Assembly (NCBI GenBank): GCA_910579545.1
Contig: CAJTVI010000067.1
Span: forward strand, 1-13,885
DNA: 13,885 nucleotides
Direction of reading: 5' to 3'
DNA from: an uncultured Oscillospiraceae bacterium
GTDB taxonomy: Bacteria; Bacillota; Clostridia; Oscillospirales; Ruminococcaceae
Shown here: one piece after another, positions 1-7,181 of the stretch
Layout of the letters: the number at the start of each line of letters is the position of its first letter
Numbering within the stretch: position 1 is the first letter of the stretch
Notes under the pieces: model-generated
What the model saw: the letters and a program-made list of their open reading frames with translations, nothing else
What the model was told of the DNA's origin: nothing
Database searches by the model: none
Position numbers and translations under genes: made by a program

Positions 1-199
1 CCGGCACAGCGCCGGGCGGCAGCCGCACCGCGGCCAGCAGCCGTTTGCGTCCGGCCCGGGCCAGCACCAGCGGGGCGCGGCCGGGCCCTTGGGGGCCCCG
101 GCGGGGGCGGGCGGGCAACAGCTGCGCGCCGGGGTAAAAGATGCGGGTGACGTTTTCGGGCTCATAAGAGCTTTTGAGCCCCGCAAAAAACATCTGCAT
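1..199 (-). CDS. hemZ: N-terminal part of probable HemZ-like oxygen-independent coproporphyrinogen III dehydrogenase (cut by window edge)
   Basis: An open minus-strand frame starts at ATG 199-197 and runs off the left edge, giving 66 visible codons. The product begins MQMFFAGLKSSYEPENVTRI, followed by a Pro/Arg/Gly-rich stretch. A short N-terminal module with an 'EN..R.F.P' pattern is what I recall for clostridial HemZ, a radical-SAM enzyme of heme synthesis whose CxxxCxxC site would lie outside the window. Placement after rel, dtd and the metallo-hydrolase also fits the common clostridial order, in which hemZ follows. The start lies 5 bases after the upstream stop codon. No good ribosome binding site is visible, so translational coupling is likely. 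The identification rests on context and weak N-terminal resemblance. Another protein starting with a similar module is possible. Confidence 0.5.
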   Translation of the reverse strand, partial: MQMFFAGLKSSYEPENVTRIFYPGAQLLPARPRRGPQGPGRAPLVLARAGRKRLLAAVRLPPGAVP

Positions 200-203
200 C
201 GGC

Positions 204-809
204 TCAGCGCTGCGCGCGCAGCGGGGCAAGATAGGGGTTATGCGCCCGCTCGTAGCCAAGGGTGGAAAACTCCTCGTGGCCGGGCAGCACCTGGACCGAG
301 TCCGGAACCGGGAGATTTGCTAACCGGCGCAGGCTCTGGCGCATGGCCTCGGGGCTGCTCTCGGCAAAGTCGGTGCGGCCGATGTCCTGCGCAAAGAGGG
401 TGTCGCCGGTAAAGAAGTATTCGCCGCACAAAATGCAGCAGGAACCCATGGTGTGGCCGGGGGTGTGGTAGATCGTAAAGGTCAGCTCGTCCAGCCGCAG
501 CTCGTCCCCGTCGGCAAAGCAGACGTCGGGCGCGGTGGGGGGCAGCATCCGGCCGCCGCAGGCGTCCTGGCTGAACATACAGAGCCTGGCCCCCCACTGG
601 GTGCGCAGCTCCTCCAGCGAGGTGACATGGTCAAAATGCCCATGGGTGAGCAGGATATGGGTGAGGGTGGCCCCCTGCTCTTTTAAGGCGGCGTTGACGG
701 CCGCCGCCGGGGCGGCGGGGTCGATGACCGCGGCATTCCCGGCGTTTGAGATGACCAGAAAGCAGTTGGTGTAGTAGGGCGGCGCGCCGGTGAGGTGCAT
801 GATCTGCAT
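204..809 (-). CDS. Metallo-beta-lactamase-fold hydrolase, small glyoxalase II-like (YcbL type)
   Basis: The product is 201 residues. The metal-binding HxHxDH motif is complete at residues 56-61 (THGHFDH). The third histidine follows in HTPGHT (H119), the bridging aspartate in TGDTLF (D136) and the last histidine in LPGHE (H178). The GRTDF segment at 144-148 is typical of short cytosolic hydroxyacylglutathione-hydrolase-like proteins, which bind two metal ions and hydrolyse thioesters or related esters. It lacks the C-terminal domain of true GloB, so the physiological substrate cannot be named. The ATG at 809-807 is preceded by a strong AAAGGAGT site at 818-825, which decides the start. The gene sits 109 bases downstream of dtd and 4 bases from the next gene, and is probably co-transcribed with that one. 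Confidence 0.9.
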   Translation of the reverse strand: MQIMHLTGAPPYYTNCFLVISNAGNAAVIDPAAPAAAVNAALKEQGATLTHILLTHGHFDHVTSLEELRTQWGARLCMFSQDACGGRMLPPTAPDVCFADGDELRLDELTFTIYHTPGHTMGSCCILCGEYFFTGDTLFAQDIGRTDFAESSPEAMRQSLRRLANLPVPDSVQVLPGHEEFSTLGYERAHNPYLAPLRAQR

Positions 810-841
810 GGGCGATCACTCCTTTGGTATAGGTTAAAGCG

Positions 842-856
842 GGCGGCTGCGCCGCC
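842..856 (-). other. Perfect hairpin between dtd and the metallo-hydrolase gene
   Basis: On the transcribed strand, a 6-bp stem GGCGGC/GCCGCC closes a 3-base loop, followed by CGCTTT. It lies in the 109-base gap between dtd and the hydrolase gene and could act as a weak attenuator or an RNA-stabilising stem. The following T run is only three bases, so I do not call it a terminator. Confidence 0.3.
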
Positions 857-918
857 ATGGGCGTTTTGCGGGGGCCCCGCGCGGCCCGCCGGGGGGTATG
901 CCGCGCCGGGGGGCGGGG

Positions 919-1371
919 TCAGGCCCAGTCGGCCGTGTCCAGGATGAGGGTGACCGGCCCCTCGTTGACGAGCGAGACGCGCATATCCGCGCCAAACTCG
1001 CCGTGCTGCACCTGGCGCAGCCCCTGCCCGGCCAGGGCCTGCAAAAAGGCCTCGTACACCTCCACGGCAAGGGGCGGCTTTGCGGCGGCGGTGTAGCTGG
1101 GCCGCCGGCCGTGGGAGGCGTCGCCGTAGAGGGTAAAGTTGCTGACCACCAGGGCCGAGTAGCCAAGCTCGGCCGCGCTGCAGTTGAGCTTGTCGTCCTG
1201 GTCCGGGAATACGCGCAGCCCGGCGCACTTTTGGGCCAGCTTTTGGGCAAGGGCCGGGGTGTCGGTTTGGGTAACGCCCACCAGAATGACCAGCCCGGGG
1301 CCGATGGCGCGGGGCTCGCCGCCGTTGACCGTGACGCTGGCGCTGGAGACGCATTGCAGTACCGCGCGCAT
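919..1371 (-). CDS. dtd: D-aminoacyl-tRNA deacylase (Dtd)
   Basis: The product is 150 residues, the usual length for the family. Dtd removes D-amino acids (and glycine mischarged on tRNA-Ala) from tRNA in the cytosol and works as a homodimer. The start MRAVLQCVSSASVTV matches the conserved N-terminus. The dimer cross-subunit Gly-cisPro motif is present as NEGPVT at 136-141. The other signature, normally SQFT, reads SNFT at 77-80, so the usual glutamine is asparagine. A YGD...GRRPSYT block at 82-94 is also typical. ATG 1371-1369 has an AAGAAGG site 7 bases upstream at 1379-1385. The frame stays open further upstream, but that part is GC-rich low-complexity sequence and looks non-coding. The gene is 237 bases downstream of rel, with a structured repeat in the gap. 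Confidence 0.93.
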   Translation of the reverse strand: MRAVLQCVSSASVTVNGGEPRAIGPGLVILVGVTQTDTPALAQKLAQKCAGLRVFPDQDDKLNCSAAELGYSALVVSNFTLYGDASHGRRPSYTAAAKPPLAVEVYEAFLQALAGQGLRQVQHGEFGADMRVSLVNEGPVTLILDTADWA

Positions 1372-1506
1372 AAAACGACCTTCTTTCGATGGTTTTGGCC
1401 TTATGAGGCCCCCGCCCGGCGGGCAGGGAGGGTTTTGCGCCCAGCCGCGGGGGGAATGCCAAGGGGGGCTGACGGGAATATCCAAACCGGGGATGGGGGC
1501 CGGGTC

Positions 1507-1567
1507 GGGAGAGCAGCCTCTCAAGGCTCGCGAGGCCCCTGCCCCCATACCCTTTCGAGGCTCTCCC
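1507..1567 (+). repeat. Structured intergenic repeat, copy A (diverged)
   Basis: This approximately 61-base element lies in the rel-dtd gap and is related to two copies at the right end of the window. Shared blocks are GGGAG, CTCTCAAGG, CCCCTGCCCC and CCTTTCG, ending in CTCTCCCCC. It folds as nested stems: GGGAGA (1507-1512) with TCTCCC (1562-1567), GCCTC (1516-1520) with GAGGC (1557-1561), and AAGG (1523-1526) with CCTT (1551-1554). The loop contains a CTCGCGAG palindrome seen only in this copy. No U tract follows on either strand, so it is not an ordinary terminator. The strand is given for the orientation shared by all three copies. Its function is unknown. Confidence 0.75.
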
Positions 1568-1608
1568 CCGCCCCTGGCCTTAGACTCCTTGAAATGGACA
1601 CGCCCCGG

Positions 1609-3780
1609 CTAACTGCGGGTGACGCTGATGACGTCCCGGATGCGGCGCAGCTTGGTGACGACGTTGTCTAAATGCTCGGTGTTGGCGATGCCGATGGTGA
1701 GGGTGATGCTGGCCCGGCCGCTGCCGCTCTGGCGGGCGTTCATGGCGTAGATGGGCACCCGCATGTCGGTGAGGGCGATGGCCACGTCCCCCACCAGGCC
1801 GCTGCGGTCCAGCGCGTCGATGTCCAGGGTGGCCTTGTAGTTTTCCTGCACGCTGTCCTCCCACCAGGCCCGCACCCAGCGGCCGGTATTTTCGGGGTCG
1901 TCCAGGCTTTTTTGCACGTTGGCACAGTCTTTTTTGTGGATGGACACCCCAAAGCCGCGGGTGATAAAGCCGATGATCTCGTCCCCGGGCAGCGGGCTGC
2001 AGCACTTGGCAAACTTGATGGGGCAGTTGTCGATGCCCTCCACCGCCACCCCCTCGGTGCTGCGGTGCTTTTTGATGGGGATCTCGACCGGCGGGTGGGG
2101 GGCGCGCTGCTCCTCGGCCGCGCGCATGCGGGCGTACTCCTCCTTGATGCGGGGCAGGATGCGGCTGACCTGCAGGCCCCCATAGCCGATGGCGGCGTAC
2201 AGCTCCTCGGGGCTGTTGAGCCGCTGGCGGCGGGCGATCTCGGCCATAAAGGGCTCCCACTGGGCGTCCGGCAGGTTGATGAGATTGCGGCGCATCTCCT
2301 TTTCCAGCGCCTCGCGGCCGGTGGCGATGTTCTCCTCCCGGCGCTCCTTTTTGAACCAGTTGCGGATCTTGCTGCGGGCCTGGCTGGTGCAGACGATCTT
2401 GAGCCAGTCCCGGCTGGGGCCCTTGTCCTTGGGGCCGAGGATGACCTCGATGATCTCACCGGTGGTGACCTTGTGGTCGATGGGCACGATGCGGCCATTG
2501 ACCTTGGCCCCGATCATCCGGTTGCCCACCGCCGAATGGATGGCGTAGGCAAAGTCGATGGCGGTGGCCCCGGCCGGCAGGTTGATAACGTCCCCCCGGG
2601 GGGTAAAGGCAAAGACCTCCTCGGGCAAAAGGTCGCTCTTGATGGTGCGCAGGATGTCGCCCGCGTCGCTGGAATCCCGCTGGCTCTCCAAAAGCTGGCG
2701 CACCCAGGCAAGCCGCTCCTCCAGCCGGTCGCTGCCCGAGATGCCGGCCTTATATTTCCAGTGGGCCGCCACCCCGTACTCGGCCATCTGGTCCATCTCC
2801 CAGGTGCGGATCTGCACCTCGAAGGGGATGCCCTCGTGCCCGATCACGGTGGTGTGCAGGCTTTGGTACATGTTGGGCTTGGGGGTGGAGATATAATCCT
2901 TGAAGCGGTTGGGCAGCGGGTGGTACATATCGTGGATGACCCCGAGGGCGTTGTAGCACTCGGCCACCGTGTCCAGGATGATGCGCACCGCGTAGACGTC
3001 GTAGATCTCCTCAAAATCCCGGCCGTGGATGTACATCTTGCGGTAGATGCCAAAGATGCTTTTGACCCGGCTTTTGAGGGTGGCCCCCGGCATGCCGGTC
3101 TCGGCCAGGCGGCGGCGGATGAGGTCGGCCACCCCGCTCACAAAGGCCTCGCCGCCGCTGCCGGCCAGCAGGTTTTTGATCTCGTCGTAGCCCACCGGGT
3201 CGAGGTAGTGCAGGCTGCGGTCCTCTAATTCCTCCTTGACGCTGCTGATGCCCAGCCGGTGGGCGATGGGGGCGTAGACCTCCATGGTCTCCAGCGCCTT
3301 GTCCCGCCGCTTTTGCTCGGGCCAGGCGTCGCCGGTGCGCATATTGTGCAGCCGGTCGCACAGCTTGATCAGCATCACCCGCACGTCCTGGCTCATGGCC
3401 AGCAGCATCTTGCGCAGGTTTTCGGCCTGCTGCTCCTCCACGCTGGAAAACTCGATCTTGGTCAGCTTGGTGACCCCGTCCACCAAAAGGGCCACGTCCG
3501 GCCCAAACTGGCTGCTGATCTCGGCCAGGGTGACCCCGGTATCCTCCACCACGTCGTGCAAAAGCGCGCCGGCCAGGCTCTCGGAGTCCATACCCAGCTC
3601 AGCCAGCAGCTCCGCCACATGCAGCGGGTGGCAGATATACGGCTCGCCCGAGCGGCGGCGCTGGCCGGCGTGCGCCTTGTCGGCCAGCGCAAAGGCACGG
3701 CGAAGCAGGTCCATATCATAGCCGCGGCCGCTGGCCGCGAGGGTTTTTTCCAGGTCAGGCCAGGTAATGTATCCCGCCAA
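1609..3780 (-). CDS. rel: Bifunctional (p)ppGpp synthetase/hydrolase (Rel/RelA-SpoT family)
   Basis: The product is 723 residues, full length for a long RSH protein. The N-terminal HD hydrolase domain keeps its key residues: HPLH near 51-54, HDVVED at 75-80 and CDRLHN at 141-146. The synthetase domain follows at about 235-345, with YHPLPNRFKDYIS at 286-298, YQSLHTT at 305-311 and EVQIRT at 321-326. The RFKD motif marks bifunctional Rel rather than synthesis-only RelA. A TGS domain (about 388-450), a Cys-containing ribosome-binding region (CCSPLPGDEIIG at 593-604) and a C-terminal ACT domain (about 650-723) complete it. It makes and degrades the stringent-response alarmone. The start is TTG at 3780-3778, three bases after the recJ stop, with GGAG 9 bases upstream at 3790-3793. 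The next in-frame ATG (codon 23) lies too far into the conserved N-terminus. Confidence 0.97.
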   Translation of the reverse strand: MAGYITWPDLEKTLAASGRGYDMDLLRRAFALADKAHAGQRRRSGEPYICHPLHVAELLAELGMDSESLAGALLHDVVEDTGVTLAEISSQFGPDVALLVDGVTKLTKIEFSSVEEQQAENLRKMLLAMSQDVRVMLIKLCDRLHNMRTGDAWPEQKRRDKALETMEVYAPIAHRLGISSVKEELEDRSLHYLDPVGYDEIKNLLAGSGGEAFVSGVADLIRRRLAETGMPGATLKSRVKSIFGIYRKMYIHGRDFEEIYDVYAVRIILDTVAECYNALGVIHDMYHPLPNRFKDYISTPKPNMYQSLHTTVIGHEGIPFEVQIRTWEMDQMAEYGVAAHWKYKAGISGSDRLEERLAWVRQLLESQRDSSDAGDILRTIKSDLLPEEVFAFTPRGDVINLPAGATAIDFAYAIHSAVGNRMIGAKVNGRIVPIDHKVTTGEIIEVILGPKDKGPSRDWLKIVCTSQARSKIRNWFKKERREENIATGREALEKEMRRNLINLPDAQWEPFMAEIARRQRLNSPEELYAAIGYGGLQVSRILPRIKEEYARMRAAEEQRAPHPPVEIPIKKHRSTEGVAVEGIDNCPIKFAKCCSPLPGDEIIGFITRGFGVSIHKKDCANVQKSLDDPENTGRWVRAWWEDSVQENYKATLDIDALDRSGLVGDVAIALTDMRVPIYAMNARQSGSGRASITLTIGIANTEHLDNVVTKLRRIRDVISVTRS

Positions 3781-3783
3781 ACT

Positions 3784-5817
3784 TCACATCTCCAGTGCTT
3801 GCAAAATGGGTGCGCCGGCAAGTTCCCGGCGGGGTGGATCCGGCACCGCGCGCCAGCAGGGCGCGCCGGCGTGCTGGGCCGGCTCGATGAGCCGCAGCTG
3901 GGCCAGCGCCCGCAGGCTTACCAGCACCCGCCCTGCCCGGCCGTCCAGCCGGGCAAAGAGGGGGTTTAAATCGTCGCTGCGCACCCCGCCCTGGCGCACC
4001 AGCCGGTAGACCGCCGCGACCTCCTCGCGGCTGGGGCGCAGCACCTCGCGCTGGGCGGCGGTGAGCGGCATGCCCAGCCGGAAGGCCGTGTAGAGGGCGG
4101 CCTCGCCGGCCACCCCGTCCGAAAGGCCGGCCGGCCGCATCTGCCGCACCCGGCCGGACACCTGCGGGCCCAGCCGCCCGCCCTCGTACACCGAAAGGCT
4201 GATGGCCACGTCCACCCGCTGGCCCACCGTGTAGGGCAGCTTTTGCTCGGTCATGCCAAACCAGACCGCGGTAAAGGTCTGCTCGTCCTGCCGCAGGCGC
4301 AGCCGGATATGCCGCCCCTCGCTGATGGGCCAGACCCCGTCCAGCAAAACGTCCTCGATCAAAAAGAGGGGGTCCGGGTTGCCGCTGCCGCAGGGGGCCA
4401 GCCAGCCAAGGCTGCGCACCGCCTCCACCTCCAGCTCGGCCAGCCGCACCGGGGCGTCCAGCCGCAGCGGCGGCGGGGTGAGCACCGGATGATTGCGGGC
4501 GGCCCAGTCGTTGATGGCGGCGCGGAAGGGCTCCAAATTCTCCCGCCGCAGCGAGAGCCCGGCGGCCAAAGCGTGCCCGCCGTAGCGCAGCAAAAGGTGG
4601 GAGCAGGCCGCGATGGCCGCGTGCAGGTTGATGCCGGGCACGCTGCGGCCCGAGCCCTTGCCCTCCTCACCCGAGAGGGTGATCAGCATGACCGGGCGGC
4701 CGTACCGCTCGGTAAGGCGGCTGGCCACGATGCCCACCACGCCGGGGTGGTACCCCTCGCCCCAGAGCACCAAAATGCGCTGGTGCAGCAGGGCCGGGCG
4801 GGCGGCCAGCTCGGCCTCCACCTGCTCCATGATGGCCCGCTCGGCCGCCTGCCGGGCGGTGTTGAGGGCGCTTAACTCGCCGGCGATGCGGCGGGCGTCC
4901 TCCTCGTCCTCGCAGAGCAGCAGCCGCAGCGCAAGGCCGGCCGAGCCCATGCGCCCCGCCGCATTGAGCCGGGGGCCCAGGCCGTAGCTGATGCTGTCGG
5001 CCGTGAGCTGCTCCGGCTCGATGCCGGCGGCCTCAAACAGGGCCGCAAGGCCGGGTCGCTCGGTGTTGCGCAGGGCATCGAGGCCCGCCTTTACAAGGGT
5101 GCGGTTTTCGCCGGTGAGGGGCATGACGTCCGCCACCGTGCCGATGGCCGCCAGGTCCCCGCAAAAATCCAGCATCTCGTCCGGCGCGCAGCCGGCCAGG
5201 GCGGCGCAGAGCTTAAAGGCCACCCCCGCGCCCGAGAGGGCCTTAAAGGGGCTTTCGTCGTCCGGCCGGGCCGGGTCCACCACCGCCGCGGCGTCCGGCA
5301 GGGTGTCGGGCGGGAGGTGGTGGTCGGTGATCACAAGGTCGATGCCGAGCTCTTTGGCCCGGGCGGCCTGGGGGGCGGCCGAGATGCCGTTGTCCACCGT
5401 GACGATGAGCTTGCAGCCCTTGGCGGCAAGGGTCTCGATGGCCTTGTCGGACAGGCCGTACCCCTCCCCCTCCCGGCTGGGCAGCATGCAGCGCACACTG
5501 GCCCCCATGCCGCGCAGGTACTCATAGAGCAGGGCGGTGGCGGTGATGCCGTCCACGTCATAGTCGCCATAAATAACGATGGGCTCCCCCGCGTCCACCG
5601 CCCGCAGGATGCGCGCGGCCGCCTTGTCCATATCCCGCAGCAAAAAGGCGTCGCTCATGGGGGGGCTGCCGGCCAGCAGCTCCATGGCCTTTTGGGGGGT
5701 GTCCAGCCCGCGGGCCAGCAGCACCCGCGCCAGCAGCACCGGCGCGCCAATGGCCTCGGCCAGGGCTTTTGCCGCCTCTTCGCCGGGGCGCTGGGTCTGC
5801 CAGGCGCGGTAGTTCAT
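3784..5817 (-). CDS. recJ: Single-stranded-DNA-specific exonuclease RecJ
   Basis: The product is 677 residues. RecJ is a 5'-3' single-strand exonuclease used in recombination and repair. The DHH phosphoesterase core shows GDYDVDG at 84-90, TVDNGIS at 140-146, TDHHLPP at 164-170 and GTVADVMPL at 226-234. GPRLNAAGRM follows at 281-290. The DHHA1 part carries GYHPGVVGIVASRL at 355-368, GSGRS at 388-392 and the substrate-binding RYGGHALAAG at 411-420. An OB-like region follows (about 450-560). A C-terminal extension (about 575-677) with a winged-helix look is common in Firmicute RecJ. ATG 5817-5815 has AAAGGAG 10 bases upstream at 5828-5834, which overlaps the stop of the preceding gene. The downstream rel start is three bases after its stop, so the two are probably translated together. 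The related c-di-AMP phosphodiesterase GdpP also has DHH-DHHA1, but this protein lacks GdpP's membrane and PAS/GGDEF parts. Confidence 0.96.
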   Translation of the reverse strand: MNYRAWQTQRPGEEAAKALAEAIGAPVLLARVLLARGLDTPQKAMELLAGSPPMSDAFLLRDMDKAAARILRAVDAGEPIVIYGDYDVDGITATALLYEYLRGMGASVRCMLPSREGEGYGLSDKAIETLAAKGCKLIVTVDNGISAAPQAARAKELGIDLVITDHHLPPDTLPDAAAVVDPARPDDESPFKALSGAGVAFKLCAALAGCAPDEMLDFCGDLAAIGTVADVMPLTGENRTLVKAGLDALRNTERPGLAALFEAAGIEPEQLTADSISYGLGPRLNAAGRMGSAGLALRLLLCEDEEDARRIAGELSALNTARQAAERAIMEQVEAELAARPALLHQRILVLWGEGYHPGVVGIVASRLTERYGRPVMLITLSGEEGKGSGRSVPGINLHAAIAACSHLLLRYGGHALAAGLSLRRENLEPFRAAINDWAARNHPVLTPPPLRLDAPVRLAELEVEAVRSLGWLAPCGSGNPDPLFLIEDVLLDGVWPISEGRHIRLRLRQDEQTFTAVWFGMTEQKLPYTVGQRVDVAISLSVYEGGRLGPQVSGRVRQMRPAGLSDGVAGEAALYTAFRLGMPLTAAQREVLRPSREEVAAVYRLVRQGGVRSDDLNPLFARLDGRAGRVLVSLRALAQLRLIEPAQHAGAPCWRAVPDPPRRELAGAPILQALEM

Positions 5818-5832
5818 AAGGTGTTCTCTCCT

Positions 5833-7179
5833 TTACTGCCCGCCGCCGGGCAATTCCAGCCGGGGGGCCTCGCCGGCCTCGGGGTCTTCGGGCTCGCCCC
5901 GCAGCGCCAGGGGGGCAAAGTCGGCCGTGCCGGTAAGCCCCTCCTGCTGCAGCATGGATTCCAGCACGCTGATCTCGGCCGAGACGTCGAGGGCGGTGTC
6001 CTCGAGCAGGCTGTCCTGCATGGTGAGCAGCCCGGTGTTGAAGGTGTGCAGGATGCCGGTGATGTTTTGGCAGATGTTTTGGGCGGTGGGGCCGGGGTTG
6101 GAGTCCACCGAGGTATAGGTGCGCAGCAGCTTTAGGGTGGTGGGCAGGTAGTAGCCGGTGAGCCGCTTGACCTTGGGCAGGCTGGCCGGGTGGCCGGCCA
6201 CCCAGTCCCGGATCTCGCCCACAATTTTGGCAAGCTGGTCGGCCTGCTCGAGCACCAGCGGGTCGGCGATCTCGGCGCGCAGGGCGCTCAGCTGCTGCAA
6301 AAAGCTGCCGGCCTCCTCGCAAAACTCCTCGTGGGCCGGCCGGGCGGGCGCGGCGGCGGCCGCCGCGCGGCGCGCCTCCTCCTCCCGGCGGGCCTTGGCC
6401 GCCTGCTCGCGGGCGCGGCGCTCGTCGAGGTATTCGCGGTAGCTGGCCTCGTCGGCAAAGAGGATCTGGTCCCGCGCGTCCAAAAACGCGCCCCGCAGGT
6501 ACCGCCCGCCGATCAGGGTCTGCAGGTCCTTTTGCAGATATTCCACGCTCTTGCCGGTGGAGCCGGAGAGCTCTTTTAAGGTGCAGCCGGCCCAGCCGCT
6601 TAAAAAGTCGCGGTAGCGGCGCGCGCGCTTCCAGCGGCCGGCCTTGCGCAGCAGCGAAAACGCGCCAAAGCCCGCCCCCGCCGCCAGGGCCAGCGCCAGA
6701 AACGCCTCCCCAAGTCCAAAGCCTTCACCCAGCAGGGTGAAGAACACGGCGCTGAACAAGACGCTCCAAAAGGCGCAGAACCCCCCGCCAAACTGGGCAA
6801 GGGACCGGTTAAAGCCCATCCGCCGGCGCTCGGCCTGGCCGGAGCGCAGCGCCTGCTGCCGGGCGGCCTGGGCAGTCTGGGCGGCGCGGGCCTGTTCGGC
6901 CGCGCGGCGAAGGCTCTCCCCCGCCTGCTGCATGGCCGGGCCCATCTGTTTGCCCACCTGCCGCATGGCGGCGCCCACCTCCCGGCCGGCCCCGCGCAGC
7001 GCGGGCGCTACCTCCCGCCGGATGCTGCCGGCCAGCTCGCTGACGGCGCGGCCAAGCTCCCCCTCGGCGCCTGTGCTGCGCGCGGAGGCCTGGCGGTTCT
7101 GGCCGCCCTGGGGCGGGATGTAGGGGGAGATGGGGTCCGCCGGGCGGCCGGCGCTGTAATCGTATGGCTCGTTGGGCAT
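5833..7179 (-). CDS. xpaC: XpaC-like membrane protein (5-bromo-4-chloroindolyl phosphate hydrolysis family) with winged-helix segment
   Basis: The product is 448 residues. In order: a polar Pro/Gly-rich start (1-40); a helical Ala/Gln/Arg-rich stretch (41-120) that may lie on the membrane surface; two hydrophobic segments (about 134-151 and 157-177); and a winged-helix-like block (about 188-252) containing LKELSGSTGKSVEYLQKDLQ, a pattern I recognise from Firmicute XpaC proteins. A charged coiled-coil-prone linker (250-285) leads to the XpaC C-terminal helical domain (about 286-415), with YYLPTTLKLLRTY at 343-355 and ALDVSAEISVLESMLQQEG at 396-414. The family name comes from a phenotype in Bacillus, and the molecular function is not established. 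ATG 7179-7177 has a full AGGAGG at 7190-7195 lying inside the end of the preceding gene, which is a paralogue of its C-terminal domain. The call is to family only. Confidence 0.75.
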   Translation of the reverse strand: MPNEPYDYSAGRPADPISPYIPPQGGQNRQASARSTGAEGELGRAVSELAGSIRREVAPALRGAGREVGAAMRQVGKQMGPAMQQAGESLRRAAEQARAAQTAQAARQQALRSGQAERRRMGFNRSLAQFGGGFCAFWSVLFSAVFFTLLGEGFGLGEAFLALALAAGAGFGAFSLLRKAGRWKRARRYRDFLSGWAGCTLKELSGSTGKSVEYLQKDLQTLIGGRYLRGAFLDARDQILFADEASYREYLDERRAREQAAKARREEEARRAAAAAAPARPAHEEFCEEAGSFLQQLSALRAEIADPLVLEQADQLAKIVGEIRDWVAGHPASLPKVKRLTGYYLPTTLKLLRTYTSVDSNPGPTAQNICQNITGILHTFNTGLLTMQDSLLEDTALDVSAEISVLESMLQQEGLTGTADFAPLALRGEPEDPEAGEAPRLELPGGGQ

Positions 7180-7181
7180 GG

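Noticed and set aside
826..831. TATACC as a possible -10 box before the metallo-hydrolase gene
   Set aside because: It is too close to the start codon; transcription would begin within the ribosome site. No -35 is visible.
1450..1500. Possible promoter for dtd (GATATT near 1480)
   Set aside because: Only four of six -10 bases match and the upstream region is C/G-rich with no -35 candidate.
1672..3228. Long plus-strand open frame of 518 codons opposite rel
   Set aside because: It is a GC-driven shadow of rel. The product is an Ala/Gly/Val/Asp/His-rich string with no motifs, while the minus strand carries all Rel domains.
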